Below, piece by piece: positions 59,001-64,000 of a stretch of DNA of 64,000 nucleotides. Both the position numbers and the translations under genes were made by a program. Within the stretch, counting starts at the first letter, position 1; each line of letters begins with the position of its first letter. The notes under the pieces were generated by a model, which was not told the origin of the DNA, made no database searches, and saw only the letters and a program-made list of their open reading frames with translations. The stretch is from Nematostella vectensis (Eukaryota > Cnidaria > Anthozoa > Actiniaria > Edwardsiidae), in the NCBI RefSeq assembly GCF_932526225.1, contig NC_064044.1:3312092-3376091 (forward strand). Direction: 5' to 3'.

Positions 59001-60585
59001 ATCACATAGCACGCCCGCGGTAAGTTAATCACATAGCACGCCCGCGGTAAGTTAATCACATAGCACGCCCGCGGTAAGTTAATCACATAGCACGCCCGCG
59101 GTAAGTTAATCACATAGCACGCCCGCTGTAAGTTAATCACATAGCACGCCCGCGGTAAGTTAATCACAAGCACGCCCGTGGTAAAATAAAAAAAAGACGC
59201 CCGTGGTAAGTTAACCACATAGCACGCCCGTGGTAAGTTAAAAAAAGGACGCCTGTGGTAAGTTAATCACATAGCACGCCGGCCACACAAAGGAATGGCT
59301 TAGATAAACAACGACGAGCAGTAGATGCACGTCGTAAATTTATCTGATCTTTTAGGTCGTGTCCAAGTCGTGTCCGGGCGGCAAGTCTACAAAAACAGCT
59401 ATGACTTCAGTCACTCCCAGTCCTGTTCTGTCAGCCTTCCCATCATCCTCCGCGGACGGTGACCTGAACTCATCAGTTGCGCATGAACCTAACATGAAGC
59501 CCACTGACCACCGTGACAAGAGCGCAGACCAGCTTTTCCTTTTGATCATATTAGCGACGGCGCCTGCAGCTCTGATTGTCCTCATTGTCATTATCGCATT
59601 CGTCCTCTATAAACGCTGTCGACGTAAAAAGTCACGTGATCCGGTTTACTCAATCAAAGTCGAGTATCAGGACGAGGCGAGGCCGCAAAGTCGGTCACGA
59701 TGGCGCAATAGTCGCTTGGATTTAAACATCAATGGGATTCGCATAGATCTGGAGTTTCCGAATAGTGAAAAGCGGCGAAGTAACGCAAGAATCTCAGGGA
59801 GCCCAAACCTGACCGATGCACAGCTTAGGGAACTACAGTTCCTTTCTAAGGAATGTAAGGAAAATCTGGAATGGATTAACGAAGTGTTGGAACGTGAAAT
59901 GGAGTCCCCGTACCCTACAATTGCGGTGAGCGAGGCCGACAGACTTCTAGGTAAGCAAAGGGATAGTCTGTACTCGGGCTACTCAGAAAAGGAGAAAGAA
60001 AATTTCGAAGTCAGCGAGAAGTTGATCCAGCGAGAGCGCGGAGTGCCAAGCAGAGAATCGTCACCGCTAGCAAGTGAGCTCTGGAAAGGGACAGAAAACC
60101 CATGTGAAAAGTTTGAAAGAACCAACCGTGCGAGACCTGGAAACAAGAGAGAGGAGGAGACGGCGAACGACCCGAGTTTTGATGACGTCATTATGATGCC
60201 GTACCGGAAGGGAAACATCCATGAGAAGGGTTATGTCAAGATAGACGAGATCGATTCGTGCTGGGAGAGGCCACGTGAAGACTTCAAGATAGATGAACAT
60301 GGTATTGAAATGAAAGAGGCCCCAATTAGTAACGTCACTAAAGAGGATGTTACTAAGAAAAAGAAAAGAGGTAAGAAACCTGTCCAGGAGAAACCGAAAA
60401 CGGCAAAAAACTCTCAACAGCGAAAGGAAAAGAGGACTCAAAATGAACCTATAGAGGGTAGATTTAATGCGAGCCCCGGTGAAGAACTGGAGACTAGCTG
60501 TCATGGTCGAAAGGGAATGGACACAAGAAATCTTCCCAGCCCAACGCAAAGGAAAGGGCCCAAAATGCGATTTGAGACTCTTTGA
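56048..60585 (+). CDS. Unrecognised Ser/Thr-rich single-pass type I membrane protein, three exons
   Basis: Exons: 56048-56075, 56177-58722, 59356-60585, with phases 1 and 0 matching, giving 1267 aa. Exon 1 encodes MLKLFLIFL, joined to GLNFYACLSHA, a convincing secretory signal. Residues about 30-915 are very rich in Ser, Thr and His, with MTSSQ- and SSHSTSS-type repeats and no cysteine-rich module, so a heavily O-glycosylated mucin-like ectodomain is inferred. Residues 918-943 (LFLLIILATAPAALIVLIVI and on) form one transmembrane helix followed by KRCRRKK stop-transfer residues. The cytoplasmic tail of about 320 aa is charged, with no known domain. It contains YSIKVEYQ, DSLYSGYSEK and a lysine-rich stretch (KKKKRGKKPVQEKPKTAK). 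The 5' donor GTG|GTAAGT at 58723 is repeated in the intron array that follows. No orthologue is recognised; lineage-specific is likely. Confidence 0.8.
57811..58110 (+). repeat. 150-bp coding tandem duplication in the Ser/Thr/His-rich region
   Basis: 57811-57960 and 57961-58110 repeat the order CATCATAGTCCGTCATCACA, TATATCGTAGTCC, ATTATAGTACTACG with few changes. Each encodes 50 residues of SSHSTSSLYRSPSS-type sequence. Finer 15-30 bp periodicity continues on both sides. Confidence 0.85.
58711..59282 (+). repeat. 27-bp donor-bearing minisatellite, about 21 units, exon 2/intron 2 junction
   Basis: The unit is AGCACGCCCGTGGTAAGTTA plus ATCACAT. The first unit is the real junction CCCGTG|GTAAGT. 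Nearly every later unit repeats GTG|GTAAGT or GCG|GTAAGT. Read on in frame, the first donor region gives GTA AGT TAA, a stop, so use of a later donor or retention truncates the protein before its membrane helix. Confidence 0.93.
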
Positions 60586-60735
60586 GGGGCTATGTCGATG
60601 AGTTGCCTCAGGCCACCATAGAATTTCATGTTTAGGTGGAGATTTCTTCTCATAATGTCTTTCAATATTGATTGAAAACAATAACAAAGATGCGATTATT
60701 GCAGATAACTACTATGTCAATAATGCTGTTATGTT

Positions 60736-60741
60736 AATAAA
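60736..60741 (+). terminator. AATAAA polyadenylation signal of the membrane-protein gene
   Basis: AATAAA 150 bp after the stop codon at 60583-60585. Confidence 0.7.
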
Positions 60742-60839
60742 AATACATTCTTAGTTTTAAACCAAGACGTGATGCGCGGGTTCTAAATTCGTCAAGGAAC
60801 GATTGGTCACCTCCACCTGTAATGGGCACCCTCTTTTTG

Positions 60840-61740
60840 TGTTTCAGTTTCGCGTGAATTTATTTTCGACTATCGTCAGTGGTTCTATTAAGGAATGTAT
60901 GGGGGGGAGAAAAAAAGTCGTGAATAAAATAACAACAAAGCAACAGGGCGGGGCTTGGTCTTACATCTTGTTATGCATACGTACATAGCACGGCCGTGGT
61001 GAGTGAATCGCTCAGCACGCCCGTGGTAGGTTGATTACATAGCACGCCCGTGGTAAGTTGATCACATAGCACGCCCGTGGTAAGTTGATGCCATAGAACA
61101 CCCGTGGTAAATTGATCGCCTTGCACGCCCGTGGTAAATTGATCGCCTAGCACACCCGTGGTAAATTGATCACCTAGCACGCCTGAGGTAAGTTGATCCC
61201 ATAGAACGCCCGAGGTAATTTGATCGCATCGCACGCCCGTGGTAAGTTAATCACATAACACGCCCGCGGTAAGTTAATCGCCTAGCACGCCCGTGGTAAG
61301 TTGATCGCCTAGCACGCCAGTGGTAAGTTAATCACATAGCACGCCCGTGGTAAGTAAATCGCATCGCACGCCCGTGGTAAGTTGATCGCCTAGCACGCCC
61401 GTGGTAAGTTAATCACATAGCACGCCCGCGGTAAGTTAATCACATAACACGCCTGCGATAAGTAAATCGCATCGCACGCCCGTGGTAAGTTGATCGCCTA
61501 GCACGCCCGTAGTAACTCGAACCAATTATTCGTCATGGAACGGTTTAGTCAACCGTTTTGACAACGATTTTGTCAACCTCTTATTTGTATTTCGGTTTCG
61601 CCGTTAATGTATTTTCTACTACTGTCAGTGGTTCTATTAAGGAATGTATAGTTGAGGGGGGGGGGGGGGGGGAGAAAAAGTCGCGAATAAAAACAAAACA
61701 AAAGATCATCAGGGGGGGGCTTGGTCTTAGATCTGGGGAG
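60840..61740. repeat. Duplicated segment flanking the second minisatellite
   Basis: 60840-60962 and 61583-61735 share GTGGTTCTATTAAGGAATGT, a G-run, GAGAAAAA(A)AGTCG and GGGGCTTGGTCTTA in the same order. The second minisatellite sits between them, so a unit of about 750 bp was duplicated or an element is bracketed by long direct repeats. Confidence 0.8.
60984..61515 (+). repeat. Second copy of the 27-bp donor-type minisatellite, about 20 units
   Basis: The same unit family (CACGCCCGTGGTAAGTTGAT and CGCCTAG or CACATAG), about 1.7 kb beyond the first array and outside the coding gene. It is more diverged (AGGT, AAAT, GAGT variants of the donor). Confidence 0.92.
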
Positions 61741-62316
61741 AGTCCCACTAAGGTCATAATGACATCACGAAGGCTTGGAGGGGCAATCAAATACAATCAA
61801 ATGCCCTCTGGGCGACCGCTCTATCGAATGACCAGCTACCGCAGTAAATGAGTAATACGACATCTAGCAAAGCCAAAGGAGACAGAACATAGTAAACCAA
61901 CGTATATTTATCCCATGCCGTGGACACATGGCTTTCCAACTATCATTTGTTTTTCTTTAAAAACTAATTTTCTGTCAACATTTAAACGGTGCCTATCTTT
62001 TATATCTCTTTTACTATGTTAAAGCACGGTCTCACAACACATTTATCAGCTGAAGCTCTACAATGGCTTCAAACTTTAACTGATTTCGAAAACTTTCGCT
62101 TATATACAGTAGTACTTCAAGTAAGCAATCATCTTTTAGCGACAAGCCCATATCAAGCGACCAGCTCACTCCCTGAATGTCCCTCTTTTGCCATCCTTCC
62201 TCATGTTCCCCATCATCTCCATTGTCCTCCGTTGTTTCCTCCTTTTCCTGTGGACCTTAAGAATCCCACTCCCGTGTGCGCCGAGCCCTTTTTCAGGCAC
62301 CCTCTTGGCTTCACAC
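61741..62316. other. Intergenic or 3' UTR region between the convergent genes
   Basis: AT-rich, with no supported gene. It should contain the 3' UTR of the minus-strand gene. Plus-strand open frames running from 61989 into 62996 are shadows of that gene. Confidence 0.55.
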
Positions 62317-63719
62317 TTATCTCCGCCATCTATCTCGCCATCTGTCCCCCTCGTACCTACGGCTGTCACGTCTGTCATTGTCACGGGGACCATACCCTCC
62401 CCGATTGTTGTACCCTCCGCCCCTGCCACGGTTGCCGTAGGGCTCAGAGAACCTCTCATCTGCAAGTCGACGCGGCCGCCCGTGCGGGTCCCTTTCATCT
62501 GAAGGTCGACGTGGGGGTCCATGAGGGCCTCTATCGTCAGGGGTTCGACGTAGGGGGGCATGGGGGTCTCTTTCATCTGTGGGGCGACGAGGGGGACCTT
62601 GTGGACCTCTTTCGTCTGGGGGTCTACGTAGGGGTCCTCTATCGTCCAGGGGTCTATGTTGGGGTCCTTGCGGTGCTCTTTCATCCACGGGTCTGCGAGG
62701 AGGGCCATGGGAGTCTCTCTTATCATGTGGTCTTCGTGGAGGTCCATGGTAATCAAGGTTATCTGAGAACCTTCTTGGAGGTGTCTCATGATCATCCCCC
62801 ATTGGTCTTTGTGATGTTGCCTCATCGGTGTGTCGTCTCGGTGGGTAGCCACGGTCACCATCTGGGTGTGGGTCTCGAGCATCCAAGGACCTCCCGGGAG
62901 ATGGACCGTTTCTTGTGTTTCTCCAGCGTTCAGGAGAAGGGCCATGAGGTCTTCCCTGCTGTTTCAACCGCCATTCCAGGCGATCCCTATCAATGACATC
63001 CTGCTTGGGTGGCTCCACAGACTTATGAGCTGCAGCATCACCTGCGATACGTCGTTGAGGATCAACCCTCGAAGAAACATGAGGTGGAGCTCCTGCAGGG
63101 GCTTTACCAGCTATTGGGACATCAGTTGCACCACTGACGTGCGTCTGAGCTCGAGCTTCAGAAGGTTGTACTACAGCAGGGGCCGAACTAGCAGGTACTG
63201 CAATAAGGGGTTCTGCCACTCTGCCTGATGTAATCCCACTTGTAGTTATCGCTGCTGTAGGCTGAATGTTAGAAGTTGAGCTAGTTATCACAGGCGGTTG
63301 CATCACACCCGATGCCTGCAACCTCTTGATTAGCTCCGCCGCCGAACTGGTCGTGATGTCCATAGGGAACACCAAATTTGCAGGCAGAATTGGTGGTTTG
63401 GTTGTGTCGGGTAATTTGCTGGCGACGGCTGGTATTTGTGTAGTGGTATTACTTGTGGTGGCTGGTGCTGCCTGGAAAATAGACGTGCTGCTGCTAGGTG
63501 GTTTGCTGGTGGTGGTATCTGCAGTGAGCAATGGTATGGTCGTACTGGTAGGTGGTACCACGAGTGTTGGTGCAGATGTGGGTGAACTGGAACTAGAAGA
63601 CACAGATTTCTTCGTCTCAATCATTATGTTGACCGGCTTCTCAAGTTCAAGATCAAGGTCAAAGTCCTCCTCAGGGTCATAGGGCGAGTCTTCTGTCTTC
63701 TCACTATTGGCTTGCTCTG
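62317..63719 (-). CDS. C-terminal exon of a large protein with acidic motif and Pro/Arg/Asp-rich tail (PHF3/DIDO-like?), partial
   Basis: Reading from 63719 down to stop TAA 62319-62317, about 467 codons after the acceptor CTCCCTTCAG. It begins EQANSEKTEDSPYDPEEDFD with further acidic residues. Then comes a Ser/Thr/Pro/Ala-rich stretch (TSTTIPLLTADTTTSK), then DRDRLEWRLKQQGRPHGPS. Last is a long GPPRRPxDERxPxG-type repeat ending with RGRGGGYNNRGGYGPRDNDR and RDRWRR. An SPYDPEE-type motif followed by a long Pro/Arg tail is reminiscent of the PHF3/DIDO1 (SPOC-domain) family, but the PHD, TFIIS and SPOC domains would be right of the window. An RGG-type RNA-binding protein is the alternative. Orientation and exon status are firm, the name is not. 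Confidence 0.7.
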
Positions 63720-64000
63720 CTGAAGGGAGAAATAGACGTGGTTTGCCTTTAAGAAGTTTATCAACGCATAGACACGGAGCAGTTAAAAAAAGGTCAAGAA
63801 CATGCATTAAACATCGCCTACACATTTGAACCAAGTGCAAATAACAATAGGATGTCTTAGGATTATTTTGTGATTGGAATTTTTAGGACAGCTAGTCAAC
63901 AACGTATCAAGGGCGCGTAGGGTATCTATCAGCCGCCATTTTTTTTTCATTTTCGCAAAGTACCAAGTGTAAGTTTTTGCCGTATTGTCCATTTTATTTA
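63720..64000 (-). other. Intron of the minus-strand gene, running off the window
   Basis: A pyrimidine-rich tract and AG (minus strand) precede the exon at 63719. Frames continuing upstream contain no family-like sequence. No other exon is seen before base 64000. Confidence 0.55.

Noticed and set aside
58709..59218. Minus-strand frame of VINLPRACY repeats
   Set aside because: Antisense reading of the 27-bp donor minisatellite.
62166..62996. Plus-strand frames of 335 and 104 codons and a minus-strand frame of 259 codons in the Pro/Arg-rich tail
   Set aside because: Shadows of the minus-strand exon 62317-63719, which has the coherent composition and an in-frame acceptor.

Overview
The window is nuclear DNA from an animal, most likely an anthozoan cnidarian such as a sea anemone or coral. 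The genes are split by many GT-AG introns, carry metazoan-type AATAAA polyadenylation signals, encode metazoan proteins (RPL34, PRDM9, RIOK3, hnRNP A/B-D), and sit in AT-rich DNA full of minisatellites, poly-G tracts and small inverted-repeat elements. The species call is inference. I could not align anything, so the gene models were built by hand from exon-exon reading frames. Every multi-exon model below closes in frame.

Layout, left to right. (1) 157-2820 (+): the last three coding exons of ribosomal protein L34. (2) 4147-8074 (+): a complete seven-exon PRDM9 (Meisetz) orthologue of 710 aa. It has a KRAB-B-like/acidic N-terminus, an SSXRD-like motif, a zinc knuckle, a PR/SET domain, and a C-terminal array of nine near-identical 84-bp zinc fingers that differ almost only at DNA-contact residues. 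(3) 9886-12973 (-): a two-exon LURAP1/FAM89-like adaptor. (4) 15897-27376 (+): complete RIOK3 (10 exons, 520 aa) with very large intronic minisatellites. (5) 27400-34500: repeat-rich intergenic DNA with a decayed RIOK3 exon fragment. (6) 34513-43420 (+): a two-RRM hnRNP A/B-D type protein (12 coding exons, 323 aa). (7) 43421-56047: a gene-poor stretch with minisatellites, a MITE with target-site duplication, and a tRNA-like sequence. (8) 56048-60585 (+): an unrecognised Ser/Thr-rich single-pass membrane protein (3 exons, 1267 aa). (9) 62317-63719 (-): the last exon of a large protein with a Pro/Arg-rich tail, running off the right edge.

The genes do not form an operon or an obvious pathway. 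Two themes stand out. First, a PRDM9 with apparently intact catalytic and hypervariable DNA-binding parts lies in a non-vertebrate genome. Second, tandem repeats straddle or abut splice junctions again and again: the RPL34 acceptor is present three times, the PRDM9 SET-exon acceptor twice, and the RIOK3 exon-9 acceptor four times. A 25-bp acceptor-like array of about 55 units runs straight into RIOK3 exon 8, and a donor-bearing 27-bp unit is repeated about 21 times after exon 2 of the membrane-protein gene. Splice-junction-seeded minisatellites are my main candidate for an undescribed phenomenon here.
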